The position numbers and the translations under genes are program-made. A DNA stretch of 32,181 nucleotides, from NCBI GenBank assembly GCA_963739375.1, contig CAVUAF010000009.1:1-32181 (forward strand). The letters are read 5' to 3'. Below, piece by piece: positions 25,727-32,181 of the stretch; position 1 is the first letter of the stretch, and every line of letters begins with the position of its first letter. Under the pieces are notes generated by a model. It did not search any database. It had not been told where the DNA came from and worked only from the letters and a program-made list of their open reading frames with translations. Source of the stretch: CAVUAF01 sp963739375 (lineage in GTDB: Bacteria; Acidobacteriota; Terriglobia; Terriglobales; Acidobacteriaceae).

Positions 25727-27154
25727 TCAGCGCCGGTTGTCCGTCCGCGGTTCGGGATGGATCAGGACCTTGAAGATCTCGGGAAGCTCGCGCTTGAAGC
25801 GTGCTTCCAGCGCGGTCTGGATGTCGTGGACGCGCGCCAGCGAGAGGTCGTCGGGGAGCGTGCAGTGGCAGGAGAGGTAGACGCGGTCGCGCACGTTTTT
25901 CAGCACCACTTCGTGCACGTCGAGCACCTCGGGAAACTCGCTCACGATCCGGCGCAAGCGGCGTTCGAGCCCGCCGCGCTTCACCTCCCCCCCGGCCTCG
26001 ATGGTGGCGGGCTCGCTCTCGATGTGGGTGAGGATCGAGGAAATCTCCGGCACCTGGTCGCGTATCTGCGATTCCAGCCAGGTAACGCGGTCGTGCGCGT
26101 CTTTGAGGGAGAGGGTTTCGTTGAGTTCCAGGTGCTGCTCCACGTGCAGCGAGCCCCGCAGGTCCTGCACGCTGACCTCGTGCACCACCATGTTGTTTTG
26201 CATGGCGACGCCGCGGATGCGGTCGAAGAGGTTCTCCTCGCGCGCCGCGCGCGCCACCGAGTGCACCACCACGTCGGCGTTGGGCAGCACGGAGCGCACC
26301 GCTTCGCTCACGCCCTCGACCACCTGCTCCGCGCGCTGGAAGGTGACGTTGCGGCGCAGGGCCACCGAGAGGTCGGCGAAGTAGCGGTTGCCGGCGCGGC
26401 GAATGCGCACGCGGTCCACCCCCACTACGCCTTCCACGCGCTCCACCTGGCCGACGATCTGGCCGCGCGCGCCCGCCGGCGCCGCGTCCAGCAGGGCGTC
26501 GATGGTCCGCCGCGCCAGCCGCGAACTGACGTACACGATCACGCCCGCCACCACCAGCGCGGCCACGGTATCGGCCTGCGCCAGCCACGGCAGCGCCATC
26601 ATGCGGGCCGCCAGCACCAGCGCCAGTCCCAGGATCACCACCCCGCTCGACCAGATGTCGGTGCTGAAGTGCAGCGCATCGGCTTCCAGCGCCTGGCTGT
26701 CGTACTTGAGGGCGACGCGGTGCAAGGCGCGCGACCGCCACCAGTCCACGATCATGGAGAGAAACATCACGGCGAAGGCGGCGAGGGTGGGCTCGATCTC
26801 GACCACGTGGCGATGGAGGAAACGGCGCAGCGCCTCGAAGATGATCCACACGCAGGTCAGCAGCAGCAGCGCGGTTTCCAGGAAGGCGGAAAAATTTTCC
26901 ACCTTGCCGTGCCCGTACTGGTGGTCGGCGTCGGCAGGCTTGTCGGAGACGCGCACCGAGAACAGGGTGATGGTCGCGGCGATCAAGTCGAGCCCGGAGT
27001 GCGCCGCCTCGGAGAGAATGCCCAGCGAGCCGCTGGTCACGCCGACCACGATCTTCAGCGCCGTGATGGCGACCGCGGCGAGCACGGAGTTGAGAGCGAC
27101 GCCGCGCTTCTCGCCGCGCATCGCTTCCGTGACCGCCCCTTGTCCGCCGGCCAT
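25727..27154 (-). CDS. Cation diffusion facilitator (CDF) metal transporter with extended C-terminal domain
   Basis: The 475-residue protein has six membrane helices with the metal-site motifs SEAAHSGLD (helix 2) and ADALHFSTD (helix 5) and the DHQYGHGKVE loop. CDF proteins export Zn, Fe, Mn, Co or similar divalent ions in exchange for protons at the inner membrane. After the usual cytoplasmic ferredoxin-like domain (about residues 220-300) comes a second, long soluble part of about 170 residues. It holds a repeat-like segment (VHEVSVQDLRGSLHVEQHLEL; DVHEVVLKNVRDRVYLSCHC), so this looks like tandem ZT-dimer domains. ATG at 27154 is used; the frame is open upstream to 27421, into the divergent gene's region. 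The PpiC-type gene is divergent, 149 bases away. Confidence 0.92.
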   Translation of the reverse strand: MAGGQGAVTEAMRGEKRGVALNSVLAAVAITALKIVVGVTSGSLGILSEAAHSGLDLIAATITLFSVRVSDKPADADHQYGHGKVENFSAFLETALLLLTCVWIIFEALRRFLHRHVVEIEPTLAAFAVMFLSMIVDWWRSRALHRVALKYDSQALEADALHFSTDIWSSGVVILGLALVLAARMMALPWLAQADTVAALVVAGVIVYVSSRLARRTIDALLDAAPAGARGQIVGQVERVEGVVGVDRVRIRRAGNRYFADLSVALRRNVTFQRAEQVVEGVSEAVRSVLPNADVVVHSVARAAREENLFDRIRGVAMQNNMVVHEVSVQDLRGSLHVEQHLELNETLSLKDAHDRVTWLESQIRDQVPEISSILTHIESEPATIEAGGEVKRGGLERRLRRIVSEFPEVLDVHEVVLKNVRDRVYLSCHCTLPDDLSLARVHDIQTALEARFKRELPEIFKVLIHPEPRTDNRR

Positions 27155-27303
27155 GCCGCCATTATCAATCGCCGCGGCCGGCAGGGAAAGGGCAGCCCTC
27201 GGGCAGTACGCGGCCGGGGGACCTGCGGATGGAGTGCCGCCGAAAACTGAACGCCGCGGGGCGAGTGCGGTATTCTGGTGGGCATCCTCCCGAGGCACAA
27301 ACC

Positions 27304-28329
27304 ATGCGGTTCTCGCACGCTTTCGCAATCTTCCTGGCGCTGTGTGTCCTGAGCCTGGCCGCGTCCGCCCAGGGCCCTGCGCCGGCCGCGCAGCATCCGC
27401 CGCAGCCGGCCGCCACCGCACCGGCTCCCAGCGTTCTCCCGACGGCCCCGGTGATTACGCTCCAGGGCTTCTGCACTCCGCCCGCCGCCGGCGCGGCCGC
27501 CAAGCCCCGCGTCTGCTCCACCGCCATCACGCGCAGCCAGTTTGAAAAACTCGCGCAGGCCATCGATCCCGGCCTGCCGCGCGCGCTGTGGCCGCAGCTC
27601 GCCGACAATTACATCCACTTCCTCATCCTGGGAGAGGCAGCGCGGCGGCGGGGCATGGAAAACGATCCCCGGACGCGGGAAGTCCTGCACTACGTGCGGC
27701 TGCAGGCGCTGGCCACCACGCTGAACCGCGAATTGGAGGAGGAGGCGCGCACGCTCCCCGAGGCGCAACTCGAGGAGTATTACCGCGAGCACCCGGCGCA
27801 GTTCGAGCAGGTGAAGCTGCAGCGGCTCTATCTACCCAAGACGCCGCCGCCGCCGGCCAAGAAGCTGAGCGACGCCGAGCGCGCCCAGCTCGCCGCCGAC
27901 ATGCGCGCCCGCGCCGCCGCCGGCGAGGACTTCGAGAAGATCCAGAAGGACGTCTACACCGCCCTCGGGCTCACCGCCCCGCCCGCCACCAGCCTGGGCG
28001 CGCAGCGCCGCGGCTTCCTCCCCGAAAACCACGAAGAGATTGTGTTTGCGGCCAAGCCGGGAGACGTGAGCCACCTGATCTCCGACTCCCTGGGCGAGTA
28101 CGTGTACAAGATTGAGGGCCACGAGCCGCTGTCCTTTGACGCCGTGCGCAACGACATCCGGGAAACTCTGGAAGGGCGCAAGTACCAGGAGGCGATTACG
28201 GCAATCTTCAGCGGCGTGAAGGCGCAACTCAACCCTGATTACTTCGGCGCGGCGTCGTTGGTACTGCCGGGACAAGCCGCGCCCGCCGGGCCGCACAACG
28301 CCGCTCCCCCGGCGCCCAAACCGCAATAA
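27304..28329 (+). CDS. PpiC-type periplasmic peptidyl-prolyl isomerase
   Basis: The 341-residue protein has a signal peptide (MRFSHAFAIFLALCVLSLAASA), a Pro/Ala-rich linker, and a SurA/PrsA-like helical region (RSQFEKLAQAIDP, QLADNYIHFLILGEAARRRG, LEEYYREHPAQFEQVKLQRLYLP). A degenerate parvulin domain follows (AAAGEDFEKIQKDVYT, GFLPENHEEIVFAAKPGDVSHLI, GEYVYKIEGHEPL). It probably helps outer-membrane or secreted proteins to fold. ATG at 27304 has GAGG upstream, and a possible TATTCT -10 lies at 27271-27276. A Cys pair near residues 57 and 72 of the preprotein may form a disulfide. The next gene starts 13 bases after the stop and is probably co-transcribed. Confidence 0.85.
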   Translation: MRFSHAFAIFLALCVLSLAASAQGPAPAAQHPPQPAATAPAPSVLPTAPVITLQGFCTPPAAGAAAKPRVCSTAITRSQFEKLAQAIDPGLPRALWPQLADNYIHFLILGEAARRRGMENDPRTREVLHYVRLQALATTLNRELEEEARTLPEAQLEEYYREHPAQFEQVKLQRLYLPKTPPPPAKKLSDAERAQLAADMRARAAAGEDFEKIQKDVYTALGLTAPPATSLGAQRRGFLPENHEEIVFAAKPGDVSHLISDSLGEYVYKIEGHEPLSFDAVRNDIRETLEGRKYQEAITAIFSGVKAQLNPDYFGAASLVLPGQAAPAGPHNAAPPAPKPQ

Positions 28330-28342
28330 CAGGAGCTCTGGA

Positions 28343-29407
28343 TTGGAAACCGTTGTCGTCACCGGAATTTCCGGGAACCTCGGCCAGCGGCTGGCGCTGC
28401 AACTGGAGGGCTGGCGGGTGGTGGGGATCGATTTCGCCGAGCCGCGCGGCCCCCAGCCGGCGCGTTTCGCGCGCCTCGACCTGGGCACCGAGGACTCCTG
28501 CCTCGCCATGGTGCGCCTCTTCGCCGAAGAGCGGCCGGCGGCGGTGGTGCACCTGGCGTTCGTCATCGATCCAGTGCGCACCGGCGTGCTCGACGTCGAC
28601 CGCATGTGGCGCATCAACGTAGCCGGCACCGCGCGCGTCATGGAAGCCATACTCGAGCACCAGCGGCGGGGCGGCGCGGTGCGCAAGTTCGTCTTCCCCA
28701 GCAGCGTTTCCGCCTACGGTCCTGACCTGCCGCAGCCGGTCACGGAGGACGCGCCGCTGCACGGCCACACCTTGCCGTACGCCATCCATAAGCGCGAGGC
28801 CGACGAGGTCGTGCGTCTGCGCGCCCCCGCCCTCGCGCCCTGCCGCACCTTCATCCTGCGGCCGCACCTGTTTGCCGGCGCCACCATGCAGAACTACCTC
28901 ATCGGCTCCCTGCGCGGCATTCCCGGCGGCCAGGGCAAGTGGGGCGAGCGCCTGCGCGCCCGCGGCACCCGCCTGCCGGTGCTGCTTCCCTGGGGCGAGC
29001 GCTACCTGAAAAGCGGCTACCAGTTTGTCCACGTGGACGACATGGCGCGGCTCATCGCCCACCTCCTGCGGCGTCCCGACACGGGCGAGGAGATCACCAT
29101 CCTGAACGTGGGCGGGCGCGGCGCGCCGGTTACGGTGGCCCGCGCGGCGGAGATCGCGCGGCAGAAGATGGTGCGGCTTCCCGGCAAGCCGCTGGTGAAG
29201 GCCGTGCTCACCGCGCTGTGGAAGCTCGGCATCACTGACTTCCCGCCCGCGGCGTTTCCTTACCTCGTCGGCAACTACACCATGGACTTATCGCGCCTTG
29301 CCGCGTTCCTCGGCGATGACTACGAGCGCGTCATGCAGTACACGGTCGAAGCCGCGCTGGCCGACAGCTTCCGCCCGCCCGCGAAGCAGTTAGCAGTTGG
29401 CGGTTAG
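28343..29407 (+). CDS. NAD-dependent epimerase/dehydratase (extended SDR)
   Basis: The 354-residue protein has the NAD-binding TGISGNLGQRL at its N-terminus, the VVHLAF strand, the FPSSVSAYG serine and the catalytic YAIHK (Y-x-x-x-K). The middle LRPHLFAG and a FVHVDDMARL block complete the extended-SDR pattern. The substrate, probably a nucleotide sugar or sterol-like compound, cannot be deduced. The start is TTG at 28343 with AGGAG seven bases upstream. The last residues (about KQLAVGG) and the TAG stop are read from the left arm of repeat locus J, so the natural C-terminus was probably shorter or different. Confidence 0.88.
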   Translation: METVVVTGISGNLGQRLALQLEGWRVVGIDFAEPRGPQPARFARLDLGTEDSCLAMVRLFAEERPAAVVHLAFVIDPVRTGVLDVDRMWRINVAGTARVMEAILEHQRRGGAVRKFVFPSSVSAYGPDLPQPVTEDAPLHGHTLPYAIHKREADEVVRLRAPALAPCRTFILRPHLFAGATMQNYLIGSLRGIPGGQGKWGERLRARGTRLPVLLPWGERYLKSGYQFVHVDDMARLIAHLLRRPDTGEEITILNVGGRGAPVTVARAAEIARQKMVRLPGKPLVKAVLTALWKLGITDFPPAAFPYLVGNYTMDLSRLAAFLGDDYERVMQYTVEAALADSFRPPAKQLAVGG

Positions 29408-29506
29408 CACTTGGCCCGCGACACTTTCGCTGGGCGCTGACGATTTTCACGTGGAGAACTGCCGCTCGCGGGCCAAATGCTAACTGCTAACTGCCAACTG
29501 CTAACG
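29386..29506. repeat. Heptad inverted repeat, locus J (units gcagtta / gctaact)
   Basis: The left arm has gcagtta, gcagttg, gcggtta and gcacttg (29386-29413). The right arm has gccaaat, gctaact twice, gccaact and gctaacg (29472-29506). The innermost part, ttggcccgcga (29411-29421), is perfectly complementary to 29466-29476. The right arm carries one heptad more than the left. Both arms lie inside the coding ends of the two convergent genes. Confidence 0.9.
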
Positions 29507-30290
29507 GCTTCGTCCCGCGGTAGAGTCCGGCTATCCCGAAGGTGTAGGGCGTCCAGCTTACGTCGGTAAAGCCGGCAGCGCGCATGCGGTCGAGCATCAC
29601 GCCGGGCGCGGGAAAGCGCCCAACCGATGCCGGCAGGTAGGCGTAAGGGCCGCGCACGCCGGAGATCAGCGTCCCGACCTTGGGCAATACGCGCCGAAAA
29701 TAGAACGCGTACACCTTGCCCACCAGCCCGCCGGGTTCTCCAAAATCGAGGATGCCGGCCTGTCCGCCGGGCGCCAGCACGCGGTGCATTTCGCGCAGAC
29801 CCGCGCCATAGTTCGCCAGGTTGCGAAAGCCGAAGGCGCTGACCACGAGATCGCAGCGTCCCGCCGCCAAGGGCAGCGAGAGCGCGTCGGCTTCGATCCA
29901 GCGCAGCCGCCGGGCCCCGGTCTTGGCGAAGGCGCGCACCAGCATGGCATGCGAGAAGTCCACGCCCAGGACCGGCGCGCGCGCGGCCAGCCGGCGGCGC
30001 CGGCGCTCCACCGCCTGCGCCATGTCCCCGGTACCGCAGCACAGGTCGAGCACCCGCGCCTCCGGCCGCGCCAGGATGTCGTCAAAGGTGCGCGCGGCGC
30101 GCCGCCACCACAGACGGTCCACGTTGCCGGAGAGCAGGTGGTTCAGCAGGTCGTAGCGCGGCGCAATGGCCGTGAACATCGCGCGCACGGCGGTGGCGGC
30201 GGTGCGTTCATCGACCGCACCCGCGGGCGCCGCGCCGTGGACGGCAATAGGCGATTCGCTGATTTCGTGATTTGGCGATTTCCAAATCAC
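29487..30290 (-). CDS. ubiE: Demethylmenaquinone methyltransferase / UbiE family
   Basis: UbiE/MenG performs the SAM-dependent C-methylation that finishes menaquinone (or a ubiquinone step). The 267-residue protein has the family signature MFTAIAPRYDLLNHLLS, WWRRAA, motif I VLDLCCGTGDMA, LGVDFSHAML and the NLANYGAGLREMHRVLAPGG block. I start it at GTG 30290, which overlaps the aroB TGA as GTGA. No ATG exists before the conserved core, but this GTG is inside repeat locus K, so about 14 N-terminal residues (MIWKSPNHEISESP) are repeat-derived. The last residues (about KPLAVGS) come from repeat locus J. Both protein ends are therefore written by repeats. Confidence 0.88.
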   Translation of the reverse strand: MIWKSPNHEISESPIAVHGAAPAGAVDERTAATAVRAMFTAIAPRYDLLNHLLSGNVDRLWWRRAARTFDDILARPEARVLDLCCGTGDMAQAVERRRRRLAARAPVLGVDFSHAMLVRAFAKTGARRLRWIEADALSLPLAAGRCDLVVSAFGFRNLANYGAGLREMHRVLAPGGQAGILDFGEPGGLVGKVYAFYFRRVLPKVGTLISGVRGPYAYLPASVGRFPAPGVMLDRMRAAGFTDVSWTPYTFGIAGLYRGTKPLAVGS

Positions 30291-30300
30291 GAAATTTCCC
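30253..30300. repeat. Octad inverted repeat, locus K (unit gatttcgt)
   Basis: Six 8-bp units (gattcgct, gatttcgt, gatttggc, gatttcca, aatcacga, aatttccc) cover 30253-30300. ATTTCGTGATTTGG (30262-30275) is perfectly complementary to 30282-30295 with a 6-base loop. The aroB stop codon (30287-30289) and the likely ubiE GTG start (30290) are in the right arm of the hairpin. Confidence 0.9.
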
Positions 30301-31392
30301 GCGACAGGCGCCGCAGCTCCTCGACCGCCTGCACCACCGCGCGTTCCGGGACATCGGCGACCACGGCCACCTGCCCGATTTCCAGCGGCAGGACGAAGTG
30401 CACCACGCCGCCGGCGGTCTTCTTGTCGGCGCGCAAGCGGCGGACGATACGCTGCCCGCGCGCTTCCACCTCGGGCAGCGGTGCGCAGGCCAGCACCAGC
30501 GCGATGATCCGGCGTGCGGTCTCGCGGTCGGTCTGCTGCAGGCCGGCGCCAATCATGGTCGCCGCCACCATCCCCCACGCCACCGCTTCGCCGTGCCGGA
30601 AGTATTGGTAGCCGCTCTCGGCTTCCAGCGCGTGTCCGATGGTGTGGCCGAAGTTCAGGATGCGGCGCAGCCCGGCCTCGCGCTCGTCGGCGGCCACCAC
30701 CTCGGCTTTCACCCGCACCGCCTCCGCAATCACCCACGCCAGCGCTTTCCGGTCGCGGCTCAGGATGCGCTCCCGGTGCTCTTCCAGGTAGCGAAACAGC
30801 TCCGGGTGGCGGATGATGCCGCACTTCACCGCCTCGAACAAGCCCGGAGCGATATTCGCGCTTCGGCAAGCGTGGCCAGCACCGCGGGATCGGCGAGCAC
30901 GACGCGCGGCTGGTGGAAGGTGCCGACCAGGTTCTTCCCGGCCGCGAGGTTCACCCCGGTCTTGCCGCCGATGGCGGCGTCCACCTGCGCCAGCAGCGTC
31001 GTCGGGACTTGCACCACGTCCACGCCGCGCATGTAAACCGAGGCCAGCAGGCCCGCCGTGTCGCCCACCACGCCGCCGCCGAAGGCGACCACCAGCGCGC
31101 CGCGATCGGCGCCGCGCTGCACCATCTTGCCGGCCAGCGACTCGACCGTGCCCAGCGTCTTGTGGCGCTCGCCGTCGGGCATCTCGAGGAAATCATGTTC
31201 CAGGTCCCCGGCCTGGAGGGCCTGGCGCAGCGCTGCTCCCCAGTGCTTGCGCACCCGCGCCGTGGTGATGACGAAGGTCCGCGGCGCGCGTCCCAGCGCG
31301 GCCTTGATGGCGGCGCCGGCGCGGCGCAGCACACCCGGCTCGATGATCACTTCGTACGGTTGCGGCGGGACGTTGACCTTGATGCGGCTCAC
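30287..31392 (-). pseudogene. aroB: 3-Dehydroquinate synthase gene with two frameshifts
   Basis: AroB converts DAHP to 3-dehydroquinate, the second shikimate step. The N-terminal part from GTG 31392 is intact (GALVVAFGGGVVGDTAG, VPTTLLAQVDAAIGGKTGVNL) and the C-terminal part has the zinc-binding LNFGHTIGHALE. The conserved link TLPKREYRSGLFEAVKCGII is split over three frames. Both breaks have the same form on the coding strand: CTTG where CTG would keep the frame, with the extra T within 30868-30869 and 30840-30841, 28 bases apart. Removing one T at each gives a normal 367-residue enzyme. As read, translation stops at 30826. Two read errors, a real double mutation, or +1 slippage at CUU codons are possible. 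The last residues (REIS) come from repeat locus K. Confidence 0.88.
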
Positions 31393-31447
31393 AGGCGTAC
31401 AGGCGCGAATCGCGCTGGTTTCATCATAGCGGATGCCCTCCGCGGGC

Positions 31448-31456
31448 TGGTACGAT
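31448..31456 (+). promoter_or_regulatory. Extended -10 element before nadB
   Basis: TGGTACGAT (TGn plus TACGAT) lies 52 bases before the chosen GTG at 31508. No -35 is evident. On the opposite strand a TATGAT (31423-31428) may serve aroB. Confidence 0.35.
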
Positions 31457-31507
31457 GACGGCTACGGCGCGGTACAAACCTCCAGCCGCTTGCCCCGCAA
31501 GCCGAAC

Positions 31508-32181
31508 GTGGACCTGCCCAACGACTTCGATTTCCTGGTGATCGGCGCCGGCATTGCCGGGCTGCGGGCCGCCATCGAACTGGCGCCCGCCGGGCGCGTG
31601 CTGGTGCTGGCCAAGAGCGAGCTCAGCGAATCGGCGACCCAGTACGCGCAAGGCGGCATCGCCGTGGCGCTCAGCGACGAGGATGAAGTCGGGCTCCACC
31701 TCCAGGACACGCTGGTCGCCGGCGACGGCCTGTGCAACGAGGATGCGGCGCGCGTGCTGGTGGCCGAAGGGCCCGAGCGCATCCAGGAACTCATCGCCTG
31801 GGGCACCGCCTTCGACCGCTCCGGTGCCCGCCTGGCCTTCACCCGCGAAGGCGCGCACAGCCGGTCGCGCGTGCTGCACGCGCACGGCGACTCCACCGGA
31901 CGCGAGATTGGCCGCGCGCTCTACGCGCACGCCGCGTCGCTGCCCAGCCTCCGCTTCAGCGAACACGAGTTCACCACCGACCTTGTCGTCGCCGACGGCC
32001 GCGCTGCCGGCGCGCGGGTGTTGGGGCCCGACCACGCGGTGCGCCGGGTGCGCGCCCGCGCCGTGCTGCTGGCCAGCGGCGGACTCGGCCAGCTCTACCG
32101 CGAGACCACGAATCCCGCGGTCGCCACCGGCGATGGTGTGGCCATGGCGTGGCGCGCCGGCGCCGAAATCGCCGACATGGA
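31508..32181 (+). CDS. nadB: L-aspartate oxidase, N-terminal part (runs off the window)
   Basis: NadB oxidises L-aspartate to iminoaspartate with FAD, the first step of NAD synthesis. The visible 224 residues have the FAD-binding VIGAGIAGLRAAIEL, the SESATQYAQGGIAVAL motif, the active-site TREGAHSRSRVLHAHGDSTG and ASGGLGQLYRETTNP. The last block GVAMAWRAGAEIADM fits the start of the next conserved region, beyond which the gene leaves the window. Start: GTG at 31508, or TTG at 31490; the frame is open further upstream and neither has a Shine-Dalgarno site. It is divergent from aroB. RibF and the FAD needed by NadB are both present in the window, but not adjacent. Confidence 0.92.
   Translation, partial: MDLPNDFDFLVIGAGIAGLRAAIELAPAGRVLVLAKSELSESATQYAQGGIAVALSDEDEVGLHLQDTLVAGDGLCNEDAARVLVAEGPERIQELIAWGTAFDRSGARLAFTREGAHSRSRVLHAHGDSTGREIGRALYAHAASLPSLRFSEHEFTTDLVVADGRAAGARVLGPDHAVRRVRARAVLLASGGLGQLYRETTNPAVATGDGVAMAWRAGAEIADM

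Noticed and set aside
29487..30869. Continuous open frame joining the aroB middle region to UbiE
   Set aside because: Upstream of 30290 the frame is out of register with aroB except for a few residues; it is a coincidence of open GC-rich frames, not a fusion protein.
30826..30872. aroB frameshifts as a proven programmed frameshift
   Set aside because: Both sites lack the in-frame stop and Shine-Dalgarno-like stimulator of prfB; extra bases by error or mutation explain them more simply.

Overview
The window is about 32 kb of GC-rich bacterial chromosome that reads like a member of the Acidobacteriota. The main clue is a very long Oar-like TonB-dependent receptor with an N-terminal carboxypeptidase-regulatory-like repeat. 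Supporting clues are the DUF1844 protein, the YgfZ/RibF/PNPase complement and extended -10 promoters with very short leaders. This assignment rests on gene content, not on a marker-gene comparison.

Layout. 1-4162: a partial beta-lactamase-fold hydrolase and the TonB-dependent receptor, both on the minus strand. 4584-8239: a cell-wall set on the plus strand (an AmiE-like serine hydrolase, murQ, murA). 8323-12109: a cupin, a half-size TauE/SafE protein, pnp with an RGG-rich tail, and rpsO (the classic rpsO-pnp order read on the minus strand). 12242-17653: a minus-strand set with an OSBS/NSAR enolase-superfamily gene broken by a 7-bp tandem duplication, an Asp/Glu racemase of lower GC, a COG3375-type GNAT, mazG, an isopropylmalate-dehydrogenase-family enzyme and a small secreted protein. 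17740-22665: plus-strand ygfZ, DUF1844, a PhnP-like metallo-hydrolase, ribF and an MFS transporter. 22728-27154: minus-strand EamA permease, a hidden glutaredoxin-like gene with an in-frame TGA, a secreted M14-type deacylase, an OsmC protein and a CDF metal transporter. 27304-32181: PpiC-type isomerase and NAD-epimerase (plus), ubiE/menG and aroB (minus; aroB carries two frameshifts), and the 5' part of nadB (plus).

Two things stand out. First, the minus strand at 23722-23958 encodes a 78-residue glutaredoxin-like protein whose first catalytic cysteine is replaced by an in-frame TGA (U-P-P-C). A hairpin 32 nt downstream of the TGA fits the general bacterial SECIS pattern, so this is a candidate selenoprotein that ordinary ORF calling misses. 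Second, eleven gene borders carry short-period (7- or 8-bp) degenerate tandem repeats. Each locus has its own unit. Several are folded into long inverted repeats, and they usually start at or within a few bases of a stop codon. At several places the repeats supply coding sequence: the C-termini of the epimerase, UbiE, EamA and AroB, the N-termini of UbiE and OsmC, and the stop codon of the glutaredoxin. Two convergent, unrelated proteins end in near-identical tails because they run into the two arms of one inverted repeat.

The genes are mostly housekeeping: peptidoglycan recycling and synthesis, RNA turnover, riboflavin/FAD, NAD, shikimate and menaquinone. The OSBS/NSAR, GNAT and racemase trio could instead act in amino-acid stereochemistry. 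No tRNA, rRNA, CRISPR array, insertion sequence or prophage gene was seen.
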